The position numbers and the translations under genes were made by a program. The notes under the pieces are model-generated. The model saw only the letters and a list, made by a program, of their open reading frames with translations, made no database searches and was not told where the DNA came from. From Caulobacter vibrioides (lineage in GTDB: Bacteria > Pseudomonadota > Alphaproteobacteria > Caulobacterales > Caulobacteraceae), in NCBI RefSeq assembly GCF_002858865.1, contig NZ_PJRR01000003.1, forward strand, positions 1-61,324: a DNA stretch of 61,324 bases, read 5' to 3'. Positions 37,373-46,368 of the stretch are shown piece after piece. Numbering within the stretch: the stretch's first letter is position 1; each line of letters begins with the position of its first letter.

Positions 37373-38362
37373 CTACCGCGTCCCGGCCAGAGCGGCGTGC
37401 GTGGTCGAGGACGGGGAGGCTTCGCCGATCGTGGCGATGGTCACGCCGTCCCGAAGGCGACGGCTTTTCAGATAGCCCAAGAGCCGCGCCGGGTGGTCGG
37501 TCTGGATGATGCTGACGCCCTGGTCGATCAGGCGGCCCCAGGAGGTGTCCGGATCGCGCAGCGCGCGGCGGTCGCCCGAGACGCCGAAGAAGCTTTTCCA
37601 GCTGCTCATGCCCAGGGTGTTGGCCCAGACGCGAACCCGGGCGGCTTCGGCGGCGTCGCGCACCGAGGCGAAGCCTTGCGCGCCCATGCGGCGCGTCTCC
37701 ACAGCCGGAATAGGACGAATGCCGGAGGCCTGGCGGGTGATGACCTGGCCCAACTGCCCCGCGTCCCGCGCAGCGCCTTCGCCGACCATCGGCATGAAGG
37801 CGACATCGCGATAGAGCGGCTGATCGGCGATCGGAGACATGTCTGTCTTCGCCCGGGCCTTGAACAGCACCCAGTCGCTCGCGTCGGCGCGGCGCGCGAC
37901 TTCCGCCGCCTGGGCCGCGAAGGGGCCCTTCAGATGAAGGTTCACCAGAACGCGGCCACGCGCGGCGCGGAGGAAGGCTTCCAGCGTCGGCGGCGCCTCA
38001 TCGCCGCCGTCGAGCCGAAGCGCCTGGATCTGGGCGAGCGTCAGCTTGGCGACCAGGCCGCCGCCATCGGTGGTTCGGTCGACACTGGGGTCGTGCATGA
38101 TCACCAGGACGCCGTCCTGGGTGCGGCGCACATCGGTCTCGACCATGTCGACGCCGATGTCGATGCAACGCTGCAGGGCTTCCAGAGAGTTCTCGGGGGC
38201 GCTCGACGCCAGGCCGTGATCCGGCGCCGCAGCGTGGCAGCCGCGATGGGCCACGACCATGACCCCGGCGGCGGGATCATAGAGGCGTTCCCGGAACGTG
38301 TTGGCCCCCGCCGGCGTGGCGGCGATGAGCAGCAAGGCGAGGGAGGTCGTCAGGAGGCGCAT
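37373..38362 (-). CDS. Glycerophosphodiester phosphodiesterase
   Basis: This 329-residue secreted GDPD (signal peptide MRLLTTSLALLLIAATPAGA) has the TIM-barrel signature VVAHRGCHAAAPDHG, then SAPENSLEALQ and DMVETDVRRTQDGVLVIMHDPSVDRTTDG with the catalytic His and Glu/Asp metal ligands. It releases sn-glycerol 3-phosphate from glycerophosphodiesters in the periplasm. It is monocistronic. Confidence 0.93.
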   Translation of the reverse strand: MRLLTTSLALLLIAATPAGANTFRERLYDPAAGVMVVAHRGCHAAAPDHGLASSAPENSLEALQRCIDIGVDMVETDVRRTQDGVLVIMHDPSVDRTTDGGGLVAKLTLAQIQALRLDGGDEAPPTLEAFLRAARGRVLVNLHLKGPFAAQAAEVARRADASDWVLFKARAKTDMSPIADQPLYRDVAFMPMVGEGAARDAGQLGQVITRQASGIRPIPAVETRRMGAQGFASVRDAAEAARVRVWANTLGMSSWKSFFGVSGDRRALRDPDTSWGRLIDQGVSIIQTDHPARLLGYLKSRRLRDGVTIATIGEASPSSTTHAALAGTR

Positions 38363-38508
38363 GGTCGGGAAGGTCTCCGAACCGCGCTATGAGCGATTCA
38401 TGCGACAGCCACGCGGCGGTTCGGCCTCAGTTGCATGACGCCAGTATCGACGATGCGCTCTCGGGCCTAGCCGGGATCATCCGTCCCCGCGCAAAGTTTC
38501 CCTGAAGG

Positions 38509-39930
38509 CTAGAGTGTTGAGCCCTTGTCTTGGGCCGTCTCCGGAATGTGCGCGCGTAACACGCAGCGCAAACCGTCGGGGTGGTAGTCCATGGTCGCCT
38601 CGCCCTTGAGCTCTCCGCGCAGGCTGCGTTCGATCAGGCGCGAGCCGAAGCCCTTGCGGGTGGGCGCGACCACGGGCGGACCGCCCGCTTCGATCCACTG
38701 ACAGTCGAGGGTTCGGCTGTCCGCGTCGTAGCCCCAGAACAGGCGCACGCGGCCTTCGGCGCAGGACAGAGCGCCATACTTCAGAGCATTGGTGGCCAGT
38801 TCGTGAAGGATCAGCGCCATGGTAAGGGCGCCGCCGGGCTGCAGGCGGATCGGCGGGCCGGCGATTTCGATCCGTGTTCCCCCCTCGTCGAAGGGGCGCA
38901 GGGCCCGCTCGGCCACCTCGCGCAGCGGCGCACCATCCCAGCTTTCGCGGGTCAGGATGTCGTGCACCCCCGACAGGCCCATCAGGCGGGCCTCGAACTT
39001 CTCGAACGCCGCCGCCGGGCTGGGTTCGTTGCGCAGGGTCTGGGCGGCCATGGACTGCACCGTGGCCAGGGTGTTCTTCACCCGGTGGTTCAGCTCGTTG
39101 ATCAGTAGACGGAGTTGCGCCTGGTGATGTTGTTGCGCGCTCTCGGCGAGTTTGCGGTGGCTGATGTCGGAGAGGATCACGACCAGATAGGGCGGTTCCT
39201 CGGCCGGGCTGACCTTGGACACTGTCAGGTTCAGCCAGAGGATCTCGTCCGGCTGCTCGCCCCGGAAGCGACGGTCCGCCGTATAGGTGTCGATCGCCCC
39301 CCTCGTCAGGGCTTCACCGTCCGCCAGCGCCTGGGCCAGATCGTGCTCATGCACCAGGGTGGTTATGCGGCTTCCCAGAAGCTGCTCCCGGGGGCGGCGC
39401 AGAATGGCGCAGAAGCTGTCATTGGCTTCGAGGATCGCGCCGTCCTGGGCCAGGCGCGCCACGCCCATGGCGGTCTGGTCGAAAACAGCGCGGTAGCGCG
39501 CCTCGGCCGCCTCCAGCGCGCGGCGGGCCAGAATGCCGGCGGTGACCACCTCGGTGTAGAGCACAAGGCCCCCGATCTCTCCCCCGTCGGTGCGCCAGGG
39601 GGCCATGGACCAGCGGATCCATTGCGTGCGCCCTTCGCGATCGACATAGGGATCGCCCTCGTGGCGCAGCTCGACCCCCTCGGCCAGGACCCGGGCATGG
39701 AGATCCCGCCACTTCTGCGGCACCTCGGGGAAGGCGTCGTAGTGAAGGCGGCCGATCAAGGGCAGGTCAGGCGGCAGGTGCTGATCGGTCAGATACTGCC
39801 GCGACGCCGCCAGATAACGCATCTGGTTGTCGAAGATGGCGATGCCCAACGGCGCGTGCTTCAGCGCCGTCGTGACGCTGGGGGACGCGGCCATGGGGGC
39901 GCTGGGATGGGGCGGCGCTTCTTCGATCAT
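38509..39930 (-). CDS. PAS-HWE sensor histidine kinase
   Basis: This 473-residue cytoplasmic kinase has two PAS modules (about residues 20-140 and 145-260; the second opens AVFDQTAMGVARLAQDG). These are followed by an HWE phosphoacceptor box (LINELNHRVKNTLATVQSMA) and a short HWE ATPase domain with HELATNALKYGAL, WIEAGGPPV and GFGSRLIERSL. HWE kinases in Caulobacter-type bacteria often feed the PhyR general stress response or light signalling. It carries no receiver domain and has no partner nearby. Confidence 0.92.
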   Translation of the reverse strand: MIEEAPPHPSAPMAASPSVTTALKHAPLGIAIFDNQMRYLAASRQYLTDQHLPPDLPLIGRLHYDAFPEVPQKWRDLHARVLAEGVELRHEGDPYVDREGRTQWIRWSMAPWRTDGGEIGGLVLYTEVVTAGILARRALEAAEARYRAVFDQTAMGVARLAQDGAILEANDSFCAILRRPREQLLGSRITTLVHEHDLAQALADGEALTRGAIDTYTADRRFRGEQPDEILWLNLTVSKVSPAEEPPYLVVILSDISHRKLAESAQQHHQAQLRLLINELNHRVKNTLATVQSMAAQTLRNEPSPAAAFEKFEARLMGLSGVHDILTRESWDGAPLREVAERALRPFDEGGTRIEIAGPPIRLQPGGALTMALILHELATNALKYGALSCAEGRVRLFWGYDADSRTLDCQWIEAGGPPVVAPTRKGFGSRLIERSLRGELKGEATMDYHPDGLRCVLRAHIPETAQDKGSTL

Positions 39931-39992
39931 CGCGCCGTCATCGTATCGCCTGAAGGTAAGGCTTGGATTGACGTTCCCGTGAGGCGAGCTTG

Positions 39993-40451
39993 TCAGCCCG
40001 CCAGCGGAAACACGCGGGTCTGTTTCACCACCCCGTAGGCGAAGCTGGTGTCGATCGAGGCGATGCCCGGGATGGCGTGCAGTCTGCGGCGCATGAAGTC
40101 CTCATAGGCCTCCAGGCTGTCGACAATCACGCGCAGCAGATAGTCGTCGCCGCCCGCCAAAAGGAAGCAGTCGAGGATCTGGTCGATCCGCGCCACCGCG
40201 TCCTCGAAGCCCTTGATCAGGTCCTGGCCATGGCGATCCAGACGCACCCGGACAAACACCGTGATCGGCAGGCCGTAGGCCTTCTGGTCCACCAGCGCGG
40301 TATAGCCGGTGATCACCCCCTCGGCCTCGAGATTGCGCACTCGGCGCAGGCAGGGGGAGGGCGAGAGGTTCACCCGCTCGGCCAGCTCCTGGTTGGTGAG
40401 GCGTCCGTCCTTCTGCAGTTCGCGGATGATCTGGCGATCCTTGGCGTCCAT
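39993..40451 (-). CDS. Lrp/AsnC-family regulator adjacent to methionine gamma-lyase
   Basis: This 152-residue protein has an AsnC helix-turn-helix (QIIRELQKDGRLTNQELAER, VNLSPSPCLRRVRNLEAEGVI) and the RAM domain (CFLLAGGDDYLLRVIVDSLEAYEDFM). ATG 40451 has CAGGAGGCGC before it. It is divergent from methionine gamma-lyase with 105 bases between; methionine or another sulphur amino acid is a plausible effector. Confidence 0.94.
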   Translation of the reverse strand: MDAKDRQIIRELQKDGRLTNQELAERVNLSPSPCLRRVRNLEAEGVITGYTALVDQKAYGLPITVFVRVRLDRHGQDLIKGFEDAVARIDQILDCFLLAGGDDYLLRVIVDSLEAYEDFMRRRLHAIPGIASIDTSFAYGVVKQTRVFPLAG

Positions 40452-40463
40452 AGGCGCCTCCTG

Positions 40464-40500
40464 AGCAGAATCTGCTAAAATGAGCTTGTCTTGTAGCAGA
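40464..40500. promoter_or_regulatory. Putative Lrp operator (AGCAGA repeats) between lrp and methionine gamma-lyase
   Basis: AGCAGA-A-TCTGCT (40464-40476) is a perfect palindrome; AGCAGA occurs again at 40495-40500, 31 bp (three helical turns) from the first. The spacing and placement in the divergent promoter fit a cooperative Lrp-type site. Confidence 0.55.
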
Positions 40501-40556
40501 CTTAGCAATCTCGCGCGCCTCGTTCCACGCCACAGTAGCGGCAAAGGGAGCAGGAC

Positions 40557-41762
40557 ATGCGCGACGACCAGAGCGGCTTTTCCACGCGGGCGATCCATGC
40601 GGGCTACGATCCCGCCGACGAGCACGGCGCCCTGACCCCGCCGCTGCACCTGACCTCGACCTTCGCGTTCGAGAGCGCCGAGGCGGGTGGCGAGATGTTC
40701 GCCGGAACCCGCGAGGGGCACTTCTACTCGCGCATTTCCAACCCCACGACCGACCTGCTGGAGCGTCGTCTGGCCAGCCTGGAGGGCGCCGAGGCGGCGG
40801 TCGCCACGGCCTCGGGCATGGGCGCGATCACGGCCACCCTGTGGAGCTTCCTGCGGGCCGGCGACGAGGTGATCACCGACCAGACCCTGTATGGCTGCAC
40901 CTTTGCGTTCCTGCGCGATGGCCTGACCCGGTTCGGCGTGACGGTGAAGCAGGTCGACATGACCCGGCCCGAAACCCTGGCGGCCGCCATCTCGGACCAG
41001 ACGCGGATCGTCTATTTCGAGACCCCGGCCAATCCGAACATGCGTCTGGTCGACATCGCCGCGATCACCCGGATCGCGCACGCTGCGGGCGCCAAGGTGG
41101 TGGTCGACAACACCTACGCCACGCCCTGCCTGACCCGGCCTCTGGCCCTGGGCGCCGACATCGTCGTGCACTCGGCGACCAAGTATCTGGGCGGCCACGG
41201 CGACCTGGTGGGCGGGATCGCCGCCGGCGGGATCGAAGACATGGCGCGCGTGCGCCTGTGCGGGGTAAAGGACATGACCGGTGCGGTGATGTCGCCCTTC
41301 ACGGCCTTTCTCGTCCTGCGCGGGCTCAAGACCCTGTCGCTGCGCATGGCCCGCCACAGCCAGAGCGCCCAGGCGGTGGCCCGCTGGCTGGAGGATCACC
41401 CCGCCGTCGAGCAGGTGTTCTATCCTGGCCTGCAGAGCTTCCCGCAGCGCGATCTGGCGGCGCGCCAGATGGCGGCGGGCGGCGGCATGATGGCGTTCGA
41501 GCTGAAGGGCGGCCACGCCGCTGGCGTGGCGATGATGAACCGGCTGGCGCTGATCCGCCGCGCCGTGTCGCTGGGCGACGCCGAGACCCTGATCCAGCAT
41601 CCGGCCAGCATGACCCATTCGCCCTACACGCCTGAGGAGCGGGCCGCCGCCGGAATCGGCGAGGGCATGGTGCGCCTCTCCGTGGGTCTGGAGGACGTGG
41701 CCGATATCCTGGCTGATCTGGCGATGGCGCTGGAGCCTCTCAAGGTCGCGCAACCGGCTTGA
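40557..41762 (+). CDS. megL: Methionine gamma-lyase
   Basis: This 401-residue PLP enzyme of the Cys/Met metabolism family has the PLP lysine K209 ([14 protein letters not shown]), D184 for the pyridine nitrogen, and Y57/R59 (FYSRISNP) from the neighbouring subunit. C114 lies in TLYGCTFAF. That cysteine and LKDMTGAV-type spacing ([12 protein letters not shown]) distinguish methionine gamma-lyase from cystathionine lyases and synthases. It splits methionine to methanethiol, ammonia and 2-oxobutyrate. AAAGGGAGCAGG precedes the ATG. Control by the divergent Lrp regulator is inferred. Confidence 0.9.
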   Translation: MRDDQSGFSTRAIHAGYDPADEHGALTPPLHLTSTFAFESAEAGGEMFAGTREGHFYSRISNPTTDLLERRLASLEGAEAAVATASGMGAITATLWSFLRAGDEVITDQTLYGCTFAFLRDGLTRFGVTVKQVDMTRPETLAAAISDQTRIVYFETPANPNMRLVDIAAITRIAHAAGAKVVVDNTYATPCLTRPLALGADIVVHSATKYLGGHGDLVGGIAAGGIEDMARVRLCGVKDMTGAVMSPFTAFLVLRGLKTLSLRMARHSQSAQAVARWLEDHPAVEQVFYPGLQSFPQRDLAARQMAAGGGMMAFELKGGHAAGVAMMNRLALIRRAVSLGDAETLIQHPASMTHSPYTPEERAAAGIGEGMVRLSVGLEDVADILADLAMALEPLKVAQPA

Positions 41763-41769
41763 GCCGGGC

Positions 41770-42747
41770 TCAGCAGTCGAGGACCTTCACCTCGGCGGCT
41801 TCGTATCGCAGGTCGCTGGCGGTGAAGAGCGCGGACAAGCCCAGCAGCGTGCACCGCCCGACGGCGAGATAGACCGGGATGTCCTTGAGATAGGCGCTCA
41901 TCCGGCCCTTGTCCTCAAAGCGCCGGCTGAAGGCGGCCTGATCGAGCAGACCATCGATGCGTTCCATCAGGGGGCTGTTGATATAGACGCCTCCCCGGGC
42001 CGCGAAGCTGAGGGCGGCGTCTCCCGCGAAGGCCCCCAAGAGGGCGCTGAAGATCGACAGGGCTTCCCGCGCCGTCTCGTCGCCGTCCCGGACTCTGGCG
42101 AGGATGACCTCGTCGCTATCGTCCAGCCCGCCGCCCAGGGCCGCATAGATATCGGCGAGGCCCTGCTGTGACAGGAAATGCTCCGCCGAGACCCGGCCGT
42201 GCCGGGCTTGCAGCGCCTCGAACACCGGGACTTCGCGGGGCTCGCCGGGGGTGAAGTCGATATGCCCACCCTCGCTGACCACGGGCGTCCACCCGTCGGT
42301 TCGGTGGGGCGTCAGGGCGGCGACGCCGAGACCGAGATTAGGACCGATCACGGCGATCTGGGCGTTGCGGCCGGGCTTGCCCTCGTGGATCAGGCGCATG
42401 GCCGACGGGGCCAGGCGGGGCGCGCCCAGGGCGCAGGCGGCGAAGTCGTTCAACAGCGAGACGCGCGGCGTTTTCAGCACCGCGCGCAACCAGGCCTGGG
42501 TCAGCGTGAAGTCGCCGGCCGTCAGCGCGATCGCGCCGTCGATTTCGGGGCCGGCGCCGCAGACAGCGGCTCCGATCAGGCCGTCAGCCGAATGTTCGGA
42601 CACGGCGTCGATCAGGTGCTCTTCAAGCGCTTTGAGCGACGCGCAGGCTAGATCGCGATGTCCGCGCGGCGCGTCGCCCGGACTGACCAGCGCCAGGGCC
42701 AGATCGCGACCATTCACGTCGGCGAGCAGGACCGATCCCTTGGCCAT
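41770..42747 (-). CDS. Glucokinase-family protein with a degenerate phosphate loop
   Basis: This 325-residue protein of the bacterial glucokinase (Glk) fold has LLNDFAACALG with the catalytic aspartate, IGPNLGLGVAALT where Glk has the GTGLG adenosine/phosphate loop, VVSEGGHIDFTP for glucose contact, and RGGVYINSPL near the end. The first phosphate motif, normally DIGGTN, reads ADVNGRD (residues 9-15), losing the GGT. Either it phosphorylates a sugar with altered nucleotide binding or it is a non-catalytic paralogue. It is convergent with methionine gamma-lyase, 7 bases apart. Confidence 0.8.
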   Translation of the reverse strand: MAKGSVLLADVNGRDLALALVSPGDAPRGHRDLACASLKALEEHLIDAVSEHSADGLIGAAVCGAGPEIDGAIALTAGDFTLTQAWLRAVLKTPRVSLLNDFAACALGAPRLAPSAMRLIHEGKPGRNAQIAVIGPNLGLGVAALTPHRTDGWTPVVSEGGHIDFTPGEPREVPVFEALQARHGRVSAEHFLSQQGLADIYAALGGGLDDSDEVILARVRDGDETAREALSIFSALLGAFAGDAALSFAARGGVYINSPLMERIDGLLDQAAFSRRFEDKGRMSAYLKDIPVYLAVGRCTLLGLSALFTASDLRYEAAEVKVLDC

Positions 42748-42962
42748 GGTGTTTCCTCCGCGCCGACGTCTTCGGCCGGCTTGCGCGCCGATCGATAACG
42801 ATGGTCGCTGAAGAAGGTTGGCCTGATCCCCTGGTCATTGACAAGGCTGTCATCGGCGGCCGCGACACAAAACCTCATTCTGGGTGCGGACCATCATTAA
42901 CCTTCACTACAAAAATCTTACTTCTGCACCGCCAATTAACCGCGTCGTGCGTTTATCGACCC

Positions 42963-43316
42963 ATGTCGAAGCACGCGTCTGGCGCGGAACACGATCGAAG
43001 AGCGGCTGTCCGCATCCAGACGCAGAGATCAGGCAAGGTTCTCTGCGGCGCCTTCGCTTGGGACTGCGTGATCCGCGATCTTTCCAGCCAGGGCGCGCGC
43101 GTTCAGATGCTGACGGGAGGCGCGCCGGCGGGACAGATCCAACTGATCGATCTCGACGCCGGACTGGCCCATGACGTGACCGTCGCCTGGCAGCGCGAGC
43201 GCGAGATCGGCCTGCGCATCGTCAGGACCTACGACCTGCGCGGGCTCGCGCCGGCGGTCGCCGGAACAGCCAAGCGCATCTGGCGGGCGTCACGGGCGGA
43301 CGTCTCCACAGGCTGA
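42963..43316 (+). CDS. PilZ domain protein
   Basis: This single PilZ domain has 117 residues. It begins with the c-di-GMP switch motif EHDRRAAVRIQT (RRxxxR) and has DLSSQGARV (D/NxSxxG), followed by a beta-barrel. It is a likely cytoplasmic c-di-GMP sensor. ATG 42963 starts directly ahead of the motif; the longer in-frame extension upstream (from 42801) has low-complexity, non-coding character. Confidence 0.88.
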   Translation: MSKHASGAEHDRRAAVRIQTQRSGKVLCGAFAWDCVIRDLSSQGARVQMLTGGAPAGQIQLIDLDAGLAHDVTVAWQREREIGLRIVRTYDLRGLAPAVAGTAKRIWRASRADVSTG

Positions 43317-43329
43317 CGCCCAAGAAAAA

Positions 43330-43360
43330 GGACCTTGGCCCGCCGACCAAGGTCCCCCTT
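43330..43360 (+). terminator. Terminator after pilZ gene
   Basis: A 9-bp stem GGACCTTGG (43330-43338) pairs with CCAAGGTCC (43347-43355), followed by CCCTTCATTT. It is preceded by AAGAAAAA, so it could also stop the convergent regulator gene on the other strand. Confidence 0.7.
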
Positions 43361-43384
43361 CATTTCAGCCGGCGGGCGTTGAGC

Positions 43385-43816
43385 TCAGGCCCCGTCGCGC
43401 GACGCCTCGTCCGCCATGGCCCGGACCAGGTCGAGGACTTGGCGGCGGACGCGACCACGCGCGATGCGCGGGAAAACTTCCGCCAGTTCCAGGCCTTCTG
43501 GCGTGGTCAGGAACTCCTGGACCACCTTCTCGGCGTGCAGGCCAGCGTCATCCGCCTCAGCCCCGTTCATCGGGTCGGCCAGGCCGTCGAAGAAGAATGA
43601 CACGGGGACCTGGAGGGTCTTGGCGATCTCGTAGAGCTTGCTGGCGCTGACGCGATTGGCGCCGCGCTCATACTTTTGAACCTGCTGGAAGGTCAGTCCC
43701 AGCGAGTCGGCCAGTTGTTCCTGGCTCACGCCCAGCAGTTTACGGCGCATGCGGACACGGCCGCCGACGTGCAAGTCGACGGGGTTGGGGCGCCGGCCTT
43801 CGGTTTCTTCGCTCAT
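43385..43816 (-). CDS. XRE-family transcriptional regulator
   Basis: This 143-residue protein has a central helix-turn-helix (RVRMRRKLLGVSQEQLADSL then GLTFQQVQKYERGANRVSA) and a C-terminal helical extension containing VFPRIARGRVRRQVLDLVRAM. This architecture is widespread and conserved in alphaproteobacteria with unsettled function. TTGGAGGCG precedes ATG 43816. It has no operon partner. Confidence 0.92.
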   Translation of the reverse strand: MSEETEGRRPNPVDLHVGGRVRMRRKLLGVSQEQLADSLGLTFQQVQKYERGANRVSASKLYEIAKTLQVPVSFFFDGLADPMNGAEADDAGLHAEKVVQEFLTTPEGLELAEVFPRIARGRVRRQVLDLVRAMADEASRDGA

Positions 43817-44148
43817 ATTTTTTCGCCTCCAACGGTTGTCCCGGGAAAATGACACGACCGTTACGTTGGTGGAAGCGAGCCTGCCCTGGCGCGGCGTTAC
43901 GTCGCGATGTCAACGCTTTCCCTCCCCCGAGTCTGGCGAAGCTATCGGCGGTGTTCACGATTCGCCGCCAACCAGAGCTTGATCGACGCCCGCAAGGCGC
44001 GAGTGCGGGCGGCGCCGTTCAGGCGCTGATCGCGGCCTTGCCCTTTGCGCTCCGGCCATCGCGCCTGAGCCGACAGGCCAAGCGGCCTTGGACCCGCGCG
44101 TGCAGGAGGCGCTTGCCAGCGACCGTCGGTGCGGGCAGCCTCGCAGCC
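43817..44148. other. Intergenic region (332 bp)
   Basis: It separates the minus-strand XRE gene from the plus-strand DUF962 gene and holds both promoters. The open frame that extends upstream of the DUF962 gene through it has no ribosome binding site and no protein features, so I treat it as non-coding. I see no repeats or RNA structure. Confidence 0.55.
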
Positions 44149-44475
44149 ATGGACAGCGCCCAGCCCAACACGGCCGCCGAACGGTACAAGAGCTTTGCGG
44201 CCTTCTATCCGTTCTACATGACCGAGCACGCCAACCCCGTCAGCCGACGGCTGCACGTGGTGGGCACAAGCCTCGTGATCCTCTGCCTGGTGCTGGGCGT
44301 TTTCCGGGATTGGCGCTTCTTCATCGCCGCGCCTGTGATCGGCTACGGTTTCGCCTGGATCGGCCACTTCGTCTTCGAGAAGAACCGGCCGGCGACGTTC
44401 AAGTATCCCGTCTACAGCCTGATGGGCGATTTCCGCCTGTGGTTCGAGACGGTGACGGGGCGGCGCAAGTTCTAG
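44149..44475 (+). CDS. DUF962 / Mpo1-like membrane protein
   Basis: This 108-residue protein has FYMTEHANPVSRRLHVVGTSL and GHFVFEKNRPATFKYPVYSLMGDF, the two hallmark blocks with His residues, and two or three membrane helices. The yeast relative Mpo1 is a dioxygenase in alpha-oxidation of 2-hydroxy fatty acids; the bacterial role is unproven. The start choice is the only ATG just before the conserved region. Confidence 0.88.
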   Translation: MDSAQPNTAAERYKSFAAFYPFYMTEHANPVSRRLHVVGTSLVILCLVLGVFRDWRFFIAAPVIGYGFAWIGHFVFEKNRPATFKYPVYSLMGDFRLWFETVTGRRKF

Positions 44476-44626
44476 CCTGCAGCCTGCTGAACCGGCGCAA
44501 CTGGTCGGTATTGAGCTAGGCGTCCTGGCGCTTGACCCCGCTGCGTCCCAGGGCCCCTTAGCCTGAGACGAGATCCTCTGAGCGTGACAAGGGGCGCTAT
44601 TTCAAACGTTTGGAGCGCTCTTCGCC

Positions 44627-44651
44627 CCGATCACCGTTTCACACTGATCGG
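44627..44651. terminator. Hairpin between convergent genes
   Basis: CCGATCA (44627-44633) / TGATCGG (44645-44651) is a perfect 7-bp inverted repeat; flanking TTCG/CGAA extends it imperfectly. It lies just past the stop of the minus-strand CBS-HATPase-REC gene. It has no U-tract, so a terminator role is weak. Confidence 0.35.
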
Positions 44652-44659
44652 CGAACGCT

Positions 44660-46192
44660 CTAGGCGGCGGCTTCGGCGCTGTCGCCGTCTGCGCCGGCCA
44701 GCAGGCTGTTGAGCACCAGGGCGAGACGCTCGGGCTTGATAGGCTTTTCGACCACGTCCTGCATACCCGCCGCGAGGTAGGTGTGGACGTCGGCCGGATC
44801 GGCGTTGGCGGTCAGGGCCACGATCGGGGCGGCGCTCGAACGGCCGCTCAGCTCGCGGATCGCGCGCGTGGCCGCGACGCCGTCCATACGCGGCATCTTG
44901 ATGTCCATGAGGATGAGGTCAAAGCGGCCGCTCCGGGCCATCTCGACGGCCTCGACACCGTCGACGGCCTGTTCGGAGGTGCACTCGAACATGTCGCAAA
45001 GCGCCTCGGCCACCATGCGGTTGGTGGCGTTGTCATCGACGATGAGGATGTGGGCCGAACGTCCGCCGACGGGCTCTGGGGCGTCTTGGGCCGCCGCTTC
45101 GGCGGCCGCCGGGATCAGGGACAGCGAGAACCCGACGGTCAGCCCCGCCCCGCGATTGGCTTCGGCGATCAGTCGGCCGCCCATCTTGCGAACGACGCTT
45201 TGGGCCAGCGCGAGACCGACGCCCAGGGCCATCTCGCTGCGATCCTGGCCGCCGACGCCGCCGAGCGGATCATTGACGCGGCGCAGTCGATCTTCGGCGT
45301 GTCCGCCGGCGTTGTCGCGCAGTTGGCAGTCCAGAGTGATCCGATCGCCCTCGGCGCGCGCGGAGAGGCGAACCTCGATCATGCCCCGTCCGGCGGACAG
45401 GGCGTTCTCGACCAGAATGTCGATCACCTGCAGCAGGCGCTCGCCATCAATCTCGACGCCGCATTCGGGATCGCCGTCATAAGAGACGAGAAGCGTGGAG
45501 CCGCCTTCGCTCGCCCGGTTGGCCCACCGGGCTTCGACGAGGTCGGCGAAATCGCGTAGTCGCGTGGGCGCGGCGTCCATCTGGAGGTCGCCGTTGACCG
45601 AGCGATGGAGGTCCACCGCGCGGCCGACGGTCTCGCCCATGTCGCGGCTGGTGTCGCCGATGGCTCGGACGAAGGCTGCGGCGTCTGGCGTCAGGCGTTG
45701 TTGCTCAAGCCGTTCGGTGATGGCCAGAACGCCGTCGAGATGCGCGCCGATGTCGACGGCCATCCGTTCGACAATGGCCATGGCGTCGCGCGCTTCGTGC
45801 TGGCGGCGTCGGTGCGAGGCCAGCAGGGAGGCAAGCCCGCCCACGCCGGCGTAGCGCCCGTCGGCGTCGACCGCGACATAGGCGGTGCGGAAGATGGGTG
45901 TCGGGCTGTCGGCGAGGGCGTTGACGAAGGTGTTGGGATCGGTTCCGACGGGCACCATACGGGGCTTGGCGTCCATGATCTCGGCGACCGGACGCGTGGC
46001 GAGCGCAGGCCCCGCGACACGCATCATGCCTTGCAGAACGTCCCGGTAGACCAGACCCACAGGCGCGCCGTCATCGACCACGGCCAGCGCGGCGAAGGTC
46101 GGATTGGCGTCAAACATCGCCGCCACGGTCGCGCTGGGCGTGCCCGGCGCGATGGGAGCGAGCGGTTCGATCAGACGGGACAGCGTTTCCAT
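44660..46192 (-). CDS. CBS - HATPase - receiver protein with no phosphoacceptor histidine
   Basis: This 510-residue protein starts with two CBS-like motifs (residues about 15-125: PVGLVYRDVLQGMM, EIMDAKPRMVPVGTDP, YVAVDADGRYAGVGGL). A helical dimerisation segment follows; where hybrid kinases read SHEIRTPMNGVL this one reads AVDIGAHLDGVL, putting Val146 at the histidine position. The ATPase domain keeps VENALSAG and MALGVGLALAQSVVRKMGG but has a weak G1 (LRDNAGG). The receiver keeps its aspartate in LILMDIKMPRMDG and the lysine VEKPIKP. It could act as a pseudokinase controlling another phosphorelay. ATG 46192 is preferred to TTG 46207. Confidence 0.82.
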   Translation of the reverse strand: METLSRLIEPLAPIAPGTPSATVAAMFDANPTFAALAVVDDGAPVGLVYRDVLQGMMRVAGPALATRPVAEIMDAKPRMVPVGTDPNTFVNALADSPTPIFRTAYVAVDADGRYAGVGGLASLLASHRRRQHEARDAMAIVERMAVDIGAHLDGVLAITERLEQQRLTPDAAAFVRAIGDTSRDMGETVGRAVDLHRSVNGDLQMDAAPTRLRDFADLVEARWANRASEGGSTLLVSYDGDPECGVEIDGERLLQVIDILVENALSAGRGMIEVRLSARAEGDRITLDCQLRDNAGGHAEDRLRRVNDPLGGVGGQDRSEMALGVGLALAQSVVRKMGGRLIAEANRGAGLTVGFSLSLIPAAAEAAAQDAPEPVGGRSAHILIVDDNATNRMVAEALCDMFECTSEQAVDGVEAVEMARSGRFDLILMDIKMPRMDGVAATRAIRELSGRSSAAPIVALTANADPADVHTYLAAGMQDVVEKPIKPERLALVLNSLLAGADGDSAEAAA

Positions 46193-46320
46193 ACGGCGCT
46201 TCGTCAACGGCTTGGGGTTTGCAACTTGCCTCGGCCGCCCTTGCAGAGTCGTTAAGGTGGTACCGCTCTCATTGTCGCGGCCCGAGGCGGCGGGGCTTCA
46301 AGATTGAGAACTGGCGCGAA

Positions 46321-46349
46321 AAGGGGCGGCGGATGACCCGCCGCCCCTT
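46321..46349 (-). terminator. Terminator of the TonB receptor gene
   Basis: A 12-bp perfect stem AAGGGGCGGCGG (46321-46332) / CCGCCGCCCCTT (46338-46349) is followed on the minus strand by TTTTCG. It lies about 20 bases after the receptor stop. Confidence 0.85.
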
Positions 46350-46368
46350 GAGGCGCTCGTCCTGGGGT

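Noticed and set aside
42801..42962. 54-residue N-terminal extension of the PilZ protein
   Set aside because: The stretch is A+T-rich and low in coding character, and the ATG at 42963 begins just ahead of the conserved RRxxxR motif.
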